The notes under the pieces: generated by a model
The model's input: the letters and a program-made list of their open reading frames with translations, nothing else
What the model was told of the DNA's origin: nothing
Databases searched by the model: none
From: CAZDUS01 sp044344495
GTDB taxonomy: Bacteria > Verrucomicrobiota > Kiritimatiellia > CAIKKV01 > CAITUY01
Assembly (NCBI GenBank): GCA_044344495.1
Contig: JBIJCW010000017.1
Span: 1-21,043 of the forward strand
Reading direction: 5' to 3'
DNA length: 21,043 nt
Part shown: one piece after another, positions 8,359-15,092 of the stretch
Position numbering within the stretch: position 1 is the first letter of the stretch
How the letters are laid out: the number at the start of each line of letters is the position of its first letter
Translations under genes and position numbers: made by a program

Positions 8359-9372
8359 TCAGCAAATCCTCGGCAACAGTTCCCCGCGGGGCACATCCAC
8401 CAACCGGTGTCCGCCGGTAATCGTCTCCATCAGCACACGCCCGCCACGATCGGTCACCACTCCCACCTCCGTCGCCAGCCGCCCCTCGGGCAACGCGCGC
8501 CACGCCGTCAGGATCGCCTCCGCCGCACCGGCCTCGCACACCAGCACCAACCGTCCCTCGGACGCCACCTGCAGCAGGTCAAGCCCCAGCATCTCCGCCA
8601 CCGCCCGGGCCCCGTCCGAAAACGGCAGGAGCGTCTCACGCAGCAACACCCCCGCCGGACGGTCCTCCACCAACTCATTCAGTGTCGCCGCCAACCCTCC
8701 TCGCGTCGGGTCACGCATGAACCGGACTTGCCCCGCCATCGATTGCACCGCCCGCACAAGACGATGCACCGGCCCCGTGTCGCTTTTCGGACCGTTCCGG
8801 ATGCAGATGTTTTTCCGCGCCGCCAACACCGCCATGCCGTGATCGCCAAGCGGGCCACTCACCAGGATGTGATCGCCCGGCCGGATTCGCTCCGCCCCCA
8901 GACAGAATCCGTCCATCAATTCCCCGATCCCCGATGTGGTCACATACATTCCGTCACATTGTCCCCGCGCCACCACCTTGGTGTCGCCAGTGACCACCAT
9001 GACCCCGCAATCCGCCGCCGCCTGCCTGATGGAATCCAGAACCCGCGCCAGCGTGGCCCGCGGCAATCCTTCTTCCAGGATCAGCGACAGGGATAACCAC
9101 CGCGGCATTCCCCCGCACACCGCCAGGTCGTTCACCGTCCCATGAACCGCGAGGTCGCCAATGGTGCCGCCGGGAAATTCAAGCGGCTGGACCACATACC
9201 CGTCCGTGGTAAACACCAGCGCCTTGCCGTCCGGCATGGGCAGCGTGGCCGCATCCGGAAGTCCATTCAACATGCCGCCTCCAAAGCGCGATACGATCTC
9301 CTCGCGGATCAACTCCCGCGAAAGCAATCCGCCTCCCCCATCCCCCAACTGTATCAACGCTTCACTTCTCAC
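8359..9372 (-). CDS. hypE: Hydrogenase maturation protein HypE (carbamoyl dehydratase)
   Basis: Takes the carbamoyl group from HypF onto its C-terminal cysteine, then dehydrates it with ATP to the thiocyanate that becomes the CN ligand of the hydrogenase iron. The 337-residue PurM-like protein has TTDGYVVQPLEFPGG, GDLAVHGTVNDLAV, VTGDTKVV, RDPTRGGLAATLNE and the essential C-terminal PRIC, so the cyanide-carrying cysteine is intact. The N-terminal glycine-rich motif, usually like HGSGG, reads GDGGGG and lacks the usual His. Translation seems to start at a GTG (9372-9370) lying inside a TCACNNN heptamer tract (minus strand GTGANNN), with no clear Shine-Dalgarno; a more internal start is possible. 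The hypD stop is only 10 nt upstream, so re-initiation is likely. Confidence 0.95.
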   Translation of the reverse strand: MRSEALIQLGDGGGGLLSRELIREEIVSRFGGGMLNGLPDAATLPMPDGKALVFTTDGYVVQPLEFPGGTIGDLAVHGTVNDLAVCGGMPRWLSLSLILEEGLPRATLARVLDSIRQAAADCGVMVVTGDTKVVARGQCDGMYVTTSGIGELMDGFCLGAERIRPGDHILVSGPLGDHGMAVLAARKNICIRNGPKSDTGPVHRLVRAVQSMAGQVRFMRDPTRGGLAATLNELVEDRPAGVLLRETLLPFSDGARAVAEMLGLDLLQVASEGRLVLVCEAGAAEAILTAWRALPEGRLATEVGVVTDRGGRVLMETITGGHRLVDVPRGELLPRIC

Positions 9373-9403
9373 GCTTCACGTCTCACTTCTCACGCTTCAC
9401 ATA
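9362..9403. repeat. Six TCACNNN heptamers across the hypD/hypE junction
   Basis: In strict 7-nt register on the plus strand: TCACTTC, TCACGCT, TCACGTC, TCACTTC, TCACGCT, TCACATA. The first four bases never change and the last three vary. On the minus strand the tract encodes the last residues of HypD, contains its TGA stop, and gives the GTG start and first codons of HypE. An insertion or expansion here would directly affect both genes. Confidence 0.8.
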
Positions 9404-10489
9404 CTTGTAGTACGCCGCACATGTCCCCTCGGAACTGACCATGCAGGGCCCCACCGGATGGGCCGGCGTACAACCCGCGCCAAAGAGCGCACACGCCGGC
9501 GGCTTCATCTTGCCCTTCAACACCTCGCCACAGGAACAGGCCGGATTCTCTCTCCCGAGTTCCACCGTGACCTCATGCCGCCGTTCGGCATCATACCCCG
9601 CATACCCGGCCTTCAAACCCAACCCGCTTTGCGGAATCACCCCGATGCCGCGCCACGCCGCGTCCACCGGTTGCAGATACGTTGCCATCATCGCCTGGGC
9701 TTTTCGGTTCCCACCCGCCGTAACCACCCGCGAGTACTCGTTGGCCACTTCCGCCACCCCGCGCTGCATCTGCTCGAGAATGCCCTGGATCCCATACAGG
9801 ATGTCCAGCGGCTCGAAGCCCGCAACCACGCAGGGCACGTGATAGGTCTCGGCAAATGGCCGGTAGGCATCGGCGCCAATAATGGCACTGACGTGCGCCG
9901 GACACAAGAATGCGTCAATGCGGATGGACGGATCGGACAGCAGCGCATGCAACGCCGGCGGAACCAGCTTGAAGGCCGTCAGCAACGACACGTTCTTAAG
10001 ACCCCGTTTCCCAGCCTGCTCCACCAGGCAGATCACAGGCGCAATCGTCGTCTCAAACCCGATGGCCAGAAACACCACCTCGCGATCCGGATGAGCCTCG
10101 GCCAACTCAAGCGCGCGCATCGGGCTGTAACACACCTCCACCGCCCCGCCGCGCGCACGGCATTCCGCCAGCGTGGACCGCGCCCCCGGCACCGCCAGCA
10201 TATCCCCGAAACTCACCACCATGACACCCCTTTCCGCCAGGGTGATAGCCACATCAATATAACTCGCCGGCGTCACGCATACCGGACAACCCGGCCCACT
10301 GATCAGCTCCACGTTGGGGGGCAGGATGTCACGGATGCCGTACCGGGCAATCGCCATGGTATGGGTCCCGCAGACTTCCATCACATTCACCCGCCGCCCC
10401 CGGCGCTCTAACTCGGCGGCCAGCGTTTCGATCCGGCCCCGGATGACAGTCGCCGCGGCAGGATTTCTAAACCCTTGGATGTAGTTCAT
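9383..10489 (-). CDS. hypD: Hydrogenase maturation protein HypD
   Basis: Iron-sulfur scaffold that, with HypC, builds the Fe(CN)2CO unit of [NiFe] hydrogenase. The 368-residue product shows VCGTHTMAIARYGIR with Cys40, SGPGCPVCVTP with Cys68 and Cys71 (thiol-disulfide site), AIGFETT, and a C-terminal [4Fe-4S] region with CSCGEV, CALFGAGCTPAHPVGPC and GTCAAYYKY, all conserved. The ATG at 10489 is preferred over a TTG one codon earlier because it overlaps the preceding stop as TGATG, a common coupling arrangement. The last residues (VKREK) are encoded by the TCACNNN heptamer tract, so the tail may be repeat-derived. hypC, usually adjacent and the direct partner, is not seen in this window. Confidence 0.96.
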   Translation of the reverse strand: MNYIQGFRNPAAATVIRGRIETLAAELERRGRRVNVMEVCGTHTMAIARYGIRDILPPNVELISGPGCPVCVTPASYIDVAITLAERGVMVVSFGDMLAVPGARSTLAECRARGGAVEVCYSPMRALELAEAHPDREVVFLAIGFETTIAPVICLVEQAGKRGLKNVSLLTAFKLVPPALHALLSDPSIRIDAFLCPAHVSAIIGADAYRPFAETYHVPCVVAGFEPLDILYGIQGILEQMQRGVAEVANEYSRVVTAGGNRKAQAMMATYLQPVDAAWRGIGVIPQSGLGLKAGYAGYDAERRHEVTVELGRENPACSCGEVLKGKMKPPACALFGAGCTPAHPVGPCMVSSEGTCAAYYKYVKREK

Positions 10490-11517
10490 CAAATATTAGC
10501 CGGCACAAAAGCGCAGAGCAGGTTGCGCTCGTAGAGCAGACGGACCAGCGTGCAATCCAGCGAATGCCCCGCCTTGTACGACTGCACCGTGCCCACAAAC
10601 CGACCGGTATCCATCAGCGCCAGCGCCGCCACCAGGTCGAGGATGACTCTATGCCACACCGCCTCCAGCGACTTCCCTTCATGCACCAGCATCGGCTTGT
10701 TGTAATACCCCCACCGCCCTGCAATCAGGATATTCCGGGGCGTGTAGCCAATGTTGCGCGTATCGGCAAAAAGCTGGCCGACCGTCTTCACAAAAGCCAT
10801 CTGGGCAAACGAGCAGTTCGTCCGCGCCAGGGCCCCGTAGCGCGCCGTCTCCGGCGTCAACCGCATCTGCAGACGCTGCTGCCCGATCGCAGTCTTGAAA
10901 TTCACCGCACAGTCAATGTCCAGCACCGGCACCCCGCCGACACAGGGTTTGACCACCAGGAAACTCCCGTTCGGCCCCATGATGGAAACCGGCTCGCGTA
11001 CCGTCACGTAGGACACCGGGGTCACCGTCTCGCGGATCCCCACCCGGTCAATCGCCTCCACCAGATCCATGCTGCCGCGATCAAACAACGGTGGATCGCC
11101 GGAATCCATCTTGATCATCACGTTGTCCAACCGCAATCCGAGCCGCAAGGCCACAATGTGTTCCACCATACGCACATAGTTATGAGGCGACCCGCTGCAA
11201 AGCACGATGTTCCGCTGGGTGGTCCAGATGTTGTTCGCCGAAACACGGATCGGCATTGAATCCGGAAGATCGGTACGGTGCAGCCACCACCCCTCGGTCT
11301 CGCAGGGCTCAAACCGCAATGTGCGCTGGGCCTTGCCAAAAAACGTCCCCGGTCCGGTAACCGAAACGTGTTCACGGATCGTGGTCAGGAAACGCCCCGG
11401 CCTGTCGTCCTCCGGAACCCACCGCCTATCCACCGGTTGCGCCAGGAACTTATCAAGCTCCCGTCGCAGCCCGGATGCCTCACCTTGTAGCAATAAACCA
11501 TAGGATGTGTCAGACAT
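10489..11517 (-). CDS. LpxC-family protein (UDP-3-O-acyl-GlcNAc deacetylase-like), possibly divergent paralogue
   Basis: 342 residues related to LpxC, the zinc deacetylase committing UDP-acyl-GlcNAc to lipid A. Family features: EHVSVTGPGTFFG (49-61), VEHIVALRLGLRLDNV (118-133) with the expected catalytic Glu119 and zinc ligand His120, DPPLFDRGSMDLVEAI (141-156), and a C-terminal YKAGHSLD (314-321) with His318. The second zinc segment is odd: LpxC has H-x3-D-x3-D, but here it reads WHRVILDLVAA, giving His289-x4-Asp294 and Ala where the later Asp belongs. The protein is also longer than the usual ~305. It may be a true LpxC with a local shift or a paralogue with another substrate. Start ATG 11517 has AAAGGGG upstream. 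It overlaps hypD (TGATG), a surprising neighbour. Symbol withheld because function is uncertain. Confidence 0.75.
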   Translation of the reverse strand: MSDTSYGLLLQGEASGLRRELDKFLAQPVDRRWVPEDDRPGRFLTTIREHVSVTGPGTFFGKAQRTLRFEPCETEGWWLHRTDLPDSMPIRVSANNIWTTQRNIVLCSGSPHNYVRMVEHIVALRLGLRLDNVMIKMDSGDPPLFDRGSMDLVEAIDRVGIRETVTPVSYVTVREPVSIMGPNGSFLVVKPCVGGVPVLDIDCAVNFKTAIGQQRLQMRLTPETARYGALARTNCSFAQMAFVKTVGQLFADTRNIGYTPRNILIAGRWGYYNKPMLVHEGKSLEAVWHRVILDLVAALALMDTGRFVGTVQSYKAGHSLDCTLVRLLYERNLLCAFVPANI

Positions 11518-11819
11518 TCAAAACCCCTTTAAAACAGTGCCCCATAACAACCAAAGCCGCCCCTCGAAAGCAAGACCTCTTTCGTTCTCTGATGGTTACG
11601 CACAAGTCGTGGCATTAACTAGTGCCTGCCCCCTATTCCGTTGGAGATGCACCCTGATGTCATTCTTAGCCGTCGTGATCACCAAAACGTGTTCGTCCAC
11701 CCATAATCCGCGCATCTCAACCGGCATTACAAATGCCTCGACAAACCGGATACTTCGAACAACCCCAGAACTGCGAACCAACTCGGCCGCCTTTCTTGGC
11801 CGTCCGAAGAACCATCGGC
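11518..11819. other. Non-coding or eroded stretch between the lpxC-like start and the helicase break point
   Basis: About 300 bases in which I recognise no gene. From the upstream side, helicase similarity stops near 11820. A different minus-strand frame stays open from 11922 down to 11596 (containing MRGLWVDEHVLVITTAKNDI), but it matches no family I know. Around 11619-11640 there is TAGTGCCTGCCCCCTATTCC, which resembles GTGCCTGTCCCC-type sequences I recall seeing near transposase genes; no transposase or inverted repeats are visible. It may be the scar of a deletion or insertion. Confidence 0.35.
11544..11573 (-). promoter_or_regulatory. Possible promoter of the lpxC-like/hyp operon
   Basis: On the minus strand TTGCTT (11573-11568) is followed after 18 nt by TGTTAT (11549-11544), about 27 nt before the start codon of the lpxC-like gene. 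The match is moderate (three of six and four of six). This is the only sizeable gap upstream of the operon, so a promoter is expected near here. Confidence 0.3.
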
Positions 11820-12215
11820 TGGCCCGAGCACGAGCACGCGCTTGACCTTGCCCAGAATCAGGGAAAGATAGGCGACGGCAAAGATGACATAGGATTTCCC
11901 GGTGCCGGTGGCCAGATGGCACACGCCGGAAAGACGGTCCGGCAAAGGCAGGAGCCGGAGGAAGTGATCCTGACTTTGAAACCGTTGCTGAATGGCAGAC
12001 TTATGCCGGTAATTCTCTAGCGCCAACTCCTTGAGGCTTTTATACCGGCCGCCCCACAGATAGATCATGATGCCGCGAATGGCATCAAACTGGTAATCGC
12101 GCCCCTGTGTCAACGCCCGGACATAATCCTCGATCTCAGCGAAATCAAAGGTGTCCACATCATAGGCCCGCAGGTTGATGTCGAGGGTATGTTCGGAGAG
12201 TGACAATCTGGACAT
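11727..12215 (-). pseudogene. Truncated DEAD/DEAH-box helicase, type III restriction (Res)-like N-terminal fragment
   Basis: 162 codons that begin like a Res/DEAD-box subunit of a restriction system. There is an N-terminal region with GRDYQFDAIRGIMIYLWGGRY and an intact Walker A in HLATGTGKSYVIF (residues 100-112), followed by KRVLVLGP. Recognisable sequence then stops at about residue 132 (near 11820) and some 30 unrelated codons lead to a stop. A full Res subunit is roughly 800-1000 residues with a DEAH box, later helicase motifs and a nuclease domain, none of which follow. The start ATG has a good GGAG ribosome site and lies 12 nt after the RhuM-Fic gene, so the operon front is preserved and the loss is at the 3' side. 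It cannot be an active restriction enzyme. Confidence 0.7.
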
Positions 12216-12227
12216 TCGGACTCCGGT

Positions 12228-13220
12228 CTAGGGGTTATCCTTGTTGATCAGGTTCACAATAACTTTAACGATGGTGTCTTTGTCGGACGCCCTGCTCTCG
12301 GCAATCATCAGCGTCAACGCCACCAGTGCGTTGTCTCCCAACCGCTTGCGACCTTCAGCCCCATAAAGGATGCCGTTGGCCTCCATGAACCAGAGGAACA
12401 GGAAAGCACCGATCCGTTTGTTCCCATCCACAAAGGAATGATTCTTGATGACGAAGTACAACAGATGCGCGGCTTTTTCCTCGAGACTCGGATAGACATC
12501 CCGTCCGCCAAAGGTCTGGTAGATGGTGGCGATCGAACTTTGGAACGAAGCATCTTTTTCGCGACCGAACAAACCGCCCCCTGCGCCATCCTGTGCCCCA
12601 AGGCGCACAATGCCATCCTTCGCCATTGCATAGGTGATGGTAAATGCCGGAGCGGCGGTTGTGCCGCTCAACGTCAACCGCTGGTGGTCATATTGATCCA
12701 ATAACGTCAGCGCATGAGCATAATCGGCAATCACTTTCAGCAAGCCTGTGGCTTGATCCTGCTGAAGATCCCGCCCATCGATCAGCCGCCCCATCAGTTC
12801 TACGGTCTTCTGCAATTCCTTAAGGCGGGTATTTTGTTCCAATAACCGTTTCTCATTGACCGTATAACCCCTAAGAAGATGATCCTTGAGCACTTGGGTG
12901 GCCCAGATGCGGAACTGGGTGCCTTGTTTCGATTTCACCCGATATCCAACCGAGATAATCACATCCAGACTGTACAAAACCACCGGCTTGTCGGAACCGG
13001 CAATATGCATTTTTTGCATATTGCTTTCCTGGTCCAACTCGCCTTCGGAGAACAGGTTGCGAATATGCCTGGAAACAACCGATTGATCCCGTTGGAACAA
13101 CGCCATGATCTGGGCCTGATTCAACCAGACGGTATCTTTTGCCAAGTTGACTTCCAGAGATGTCCTGCCATCTTTCGCCTTGTAGATGATGATCTCATTC
13201 TGGGATTCGGGTTTCTTCAT
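12228..13220 (-). CDS. RhuM-family protein with C-terminal Fic/Doc domain
   Basis: 330 residues. The N-terminal half (about 1-150) is the RhuM domain: AKDTVWLNQAQIMALFQRDQ, SVVSRHIRNLF, LYSLDVIISVGYRVKSKQGT and FRIWATQVLKDHLLRGYTVN, a DNA-binding-like module often found inside restriction-modification loci. The C-terminal part (about 200-330) is Fic/Doc with the active-site motif HSFVDGNKR (261-269). Lys instead of the second Gly-Arg of Fic proteins makes it Doc-like, and P1 Doc is a kinase that phosphorylates EF-Tu. No Phd-type antitoxin lies beside it. The ATG overlaps the stop of the upstream methylase-like remnant (ATGA). It looks fully intact while both neighbours are broken. RhuM's exact role is not established. 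Confidence 0.9.
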   Translation of the reverse strand: MKKPESQNEIIIYKAKDGRTSLEVNLAKDTVWLNQAQIMALFQRDQSVVSRHIRNLFSEGELDQESNMQKMHIAGSDKPVVLYSLDVIISVGYRVKSKQGTQFRIWATQVLKDHLLRGYTVNEKRLLEQNTRLKELQKTVELMGRLIDGRDLQQDQATGLLKVIADYAHALTLLDQYDHQRLTLSGTTAAPAFTITYAMAKDGIVRLGAQDGAGGGLFGREKDASFQSSIATIYQTFGGRDVYPSLEEKAAHLLYFVIKNHSFVDGNKRIGAFLFLWFMEANGILYGAEGRKRLGDNALVALTLMIAESRASDKDTIVKVIVNLINKDNP

Positions 13221-13612
13221 CCCTTCACCGTCACAATCTGAGATTCATTGCCGTGTTTATCCACGGCAATCAGGGCGGTCTTACTGTTGGCGCCTTTGAG
13301 CGCCACTTCACCCTCTTTCAGGTCTTTTTGATAGAAGCAGGAATCCACCTTGAAGGTCTCGCCATCATAATCGGTATCCACCAGAATCATGGCCAGACCA
13401 TCCAGCCCCGCGAACGCTTGCTCATTGGTGTCGGTGATTGTGGTCTTGAAGGTGGTGAAACGGACATCGGGAAAAACAGCCAAATCCAAGATATCCAGAG
13501 CATATTGCTGATGGTCAGCCCATTGATAGGCCAACTTCTTCGTGCCAAAACGAAACCGCGTCTCGTTGAAGGTCGCAAAGTAATTCAGAATGCTTTTGGC
13601 GAAGTGTTTCAT
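13217..13612 (-). pseudogene. Remnant of a restriction-modification methylase/helicase-type protein
   Basis: 131 codons from an ATG at 13612; the frame stays open to 13642. The front (KHFAKSILNYFATFNETRFRF, split here as residues 2-20 plus) resembles the beginning of a large restriction-associated protein. The rear (AMILVDTDYDGETFKVDSC, then KTALIAVDKHGNESQIV) resembles the C-terminal tail of type III Mod-like adenine methyltransferases. The catalytic methylase motifs (DPPY, FxGxG) are absent. The simplest reading is an internal deletion joining both ends, or a small protein made of these ends. There is no good ribosome site at either start. Its stop overlaps the RhuM-Fic start. It is the expected Mod position of a mod-rhuM-res cassette. 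Family assignment rests on remembered sequence similarity only. Confidence 0.45.
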
Positions 13613-13719
13613 AAAGACGCCATCAGCACCTTGTGTCCGCATTCTATGGTCAAACGAAGTGGCATATAGAGCGCCACTTTACTCATTCCCAGGAGCAAAT
13701 CAAGAAATCGAAAGGATCT

Positions 13720-13772
13720 CCATTCACACTCCATCCACCATGCCCCATCAACCATCCACCATTAACCATTCC
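13720..13772. repeat. CCATNNN heptamer tract
   Basis: From 13731 six heptamers follow in register: CCATCCA, CCATGCC, CCATCAA, CCATCCA, CCATTAA, CCATTCC. An isolated CCATTCA lies 4 nt further left (13720-13726). The core CCAT is fixed and the last three bases vary. It sits in the 144-nt gap between the methylase-like remnant and the zincin gene. A pyrimidine-rich stretch (13773-13795) follows. Confidence 0.75.
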
Positions 13773-13786
13773 CCTCCACCCCCCCT

Positions 13787-14164
13787 CTACCCCAAATCCC
13801 GATCCTCCAACCCCTCCTCGTCCAACCCCAGGTAATGGCCCAATTCATGCAGATACGTCGTGCGAACTTCCCGGCGGAATACCGCCTCGTCTTCCTCCGC
13901 CTCCTCCCGAATCACATCCAGGAACAGGATGATCTGCGGCGGAACATCAGCCCCCGCCGTCACCTCGTCCCCGAACTCAGCACCGACAAACAACCCCATG
14001 GTGTCAGGTTCAATCCCGTCCTTGCGCATCCCTGGCGAAGGCCTCCCCTCATACGTCACCGGCAAGCCCTCCGCCTGCTCGCGCAAGTCCACCGGCAACC
14101 GCCGAATCACTCCCGCCACCTCCTCTTCGGCCACCCTCCGCCAACGATTCCCACCGTCTTTCAT
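13787..14164 (-). CDS. Small zincin-type metallopeptidase family protein
   Basis: 125 residues with TYLHELGHYLGLDEEGLEDRDL near the C-terminus (given here in parts: HELGH at 106-110, Gly113, then DEEGLEDRD). This is the HExxHxxG signature of the small minimal-zincin family (Pfam zincin_1 type), whose members are about 100-150 residues and whose substrates are unknown. Upstream residues VPPQIILFLDVI also fit that family. No signal peptide, so probably cytosolic. The ATG is only 3 nt from a tandem heptamer tract that takes the place of the usual leader, and there is no convincing Shine-Dalgarno, so translation may be weak. The nif3-like gene is upstream on the same strand, with about 75 nt between them. 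Confidence 0.85.
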   Translation of the reverse strand: MKDGGNRWRRVAEEEVAGVIRRLPVDLREQAEGLPVTYEGRPSPGMRKDGIEPDTMGLFVGAEFGDEVTAGADVPPQIILFLDVIREEAEEDEAVFRREVRTTYLHELGHYLGLDEEGLEDRDLG

Positions 14165-14167
14165 AAT

Positions 14168-14230
14168 AGTCCGTAGTCCGTAGTCCGTCGTCCGTCGTCC
14201 GTCGTCCGTAGTCCGTAGTCTGTAGTCCGC
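14168..14230. repeat. Nine-copy heptamer array [A/C]GTCCGT
   Basis: Nine units in perfect 7-nt register: AGTCCGT three times, CGTCCGT three times, then AGTCCGT, AGTCTGT, AGTCCGC. It fills most of the gap between the nif3-like stop and the zincin start, ending 3 nt from the zincin ATG on the minus strand. This is the cleanest of the window's heptamer tracts. Confidence 0.92.
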
Positions 14231-14239
14231 AGCCCCCCC

Positions 14240-14998
14240 CTACAACCGTATCCCCATGTCGATAAACTCCACGTCCACCTTGAACCGCTTCCTTATCACG
14301 TCGCCAACCGCCTTGACCCCGAACCCCTCGGTGGCGTAGTGCCCCGCAAAGATCGCATTAATCCCGTATTCCTCCGCCAGATGATGCGCTATCAACTTGG
14401 GCTCGCCGCTTACATACACATCGATCCCCTTCTGCCCCGCCTCGGCAATCTGATCAGCAGCTCCGCCGGAGACCACCGCCACCGTCCGAACCATCCGCTT
14501 CCCGAAATCCAAAGTGCACACCGTGTTGCCAAACAACCGGTGCGCCTGCTTCTTGAACTCGCCATACGCCACCGTCTTCGGCAAGGACCCGCTGAATCCA
14601 AGCGGCACACCATGATAAGCACCGAACGCCTCCAGAGGCCGCACCCCAAACTCCCTGCAAATCCGCGCGTTGTTCCCCAACACCGGATGCGCATCCAGCG
14701 GCAGATGGCAGGCATAAAGCGCCATGTCATGATCCATCAGGAATTTCACCCGGCGGTAATTCAGATCCGTGATCCGCTTGAGGGAATCACCCCAACTCAA
14801 CCCGTGGTGACAAATCACCAGGTCAGCCTTGCACTCCGCCGCCCGCTTGAAAAACGCCAGCGAGGCATCCACCCCCACGCACACCCGCCGGACCTTGCCG
14901 GAATTCTCAACCTGAAGCCCATTGTGCGAGTCGTCCTTGAACTCCGCCACCTTCAGCGTCCGGTCCAGAAAATCAACCATCCTCTTCAGTCCCGTCAT
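14240..14998 (-). CDS. Nif3-like dinuclear metal center hexameric protein
   Basis: 252 residues of the Nif3/YbgI family (GTP cyclohydrolase I type 2 homologues), cytosolic toroid-forming proteins with a two-metal site; the physiological reaction is unsettled. Visible motifs are SHNGLQVE (24-31), LVICHHGLSWG (60-70) with His64-His65, YACHLPLDAHPVLGNN (95-110) with His98 and Asp102, then SGEPKLIAHH and, near the end, FAGHYATEGFGVKAVG with the last His and Glu ligands, and FIDMGI. All metal ligands seem present. Length matches the short form without the central PII-like insert. ATG 14998 has GGGAGAGA upstream. It lies about 94 nt downstream of the RND gene and could be read through from the efflux operon. 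Confidence 0.93.
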   Translation of the reverse strand: MTGLKRMVDFLDRTLKVAEFKDDSHNGLQVENSGKVRRVCVGVDASLAFFKRAAECKADLVICHHGLSWGDSLKRITDLNYRRVKFLMDHDMALYACHLPLDAHPVLGNNARICREFGVRPLEAFGAYHGVPLGFSGSLPKTVAYGEFKKQAHRLFGNTVCTLDFGKRMVRTVAVVSGGAADQIAEAGQKGIDVYVSGEPKLIAHHLAEEYGINAIFAGHYATEGFGVKAVGDVIRKRFKVDVEFIDMGIRL

Positions 14999-15092
14999 GG
15001 TCCGATCTCTCCCTTCTCCTATAAGCCGGATACTCCCAAATCCACCTCACCCTTCACAATTCATTCGTAATGCTCATTTCCCCTCCCCCTCC

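Noticed and set aside
11619..11640. Insertion sequence edge
   Set aside because: The GTGCCTGCCCCC-type sequence resembles ones remembered near transposases, but there is no transposase, no terminal inverted repeat and no target duplication visible.
11596..11922. 108-codon minus-strand frame overlapping the helicase remnant in another frame
   Set aside because: I recognise no family, it has no ribosome site I can see, and it crosses the point where helicase similarity ends. Kept only as a note under the eroded stretch.
14168..14230. CRISPR-like repeats
   Set aside because: Units are directly adjacent 7-mers without spacers, and no cas gene is near.
15048..15082. Another heptamer tract between the RND and nif3-like genes
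   Set aside because: Only TTCACAA and TTCATTC lie in register; the rest drifts, so it is not distinguishable from chance.
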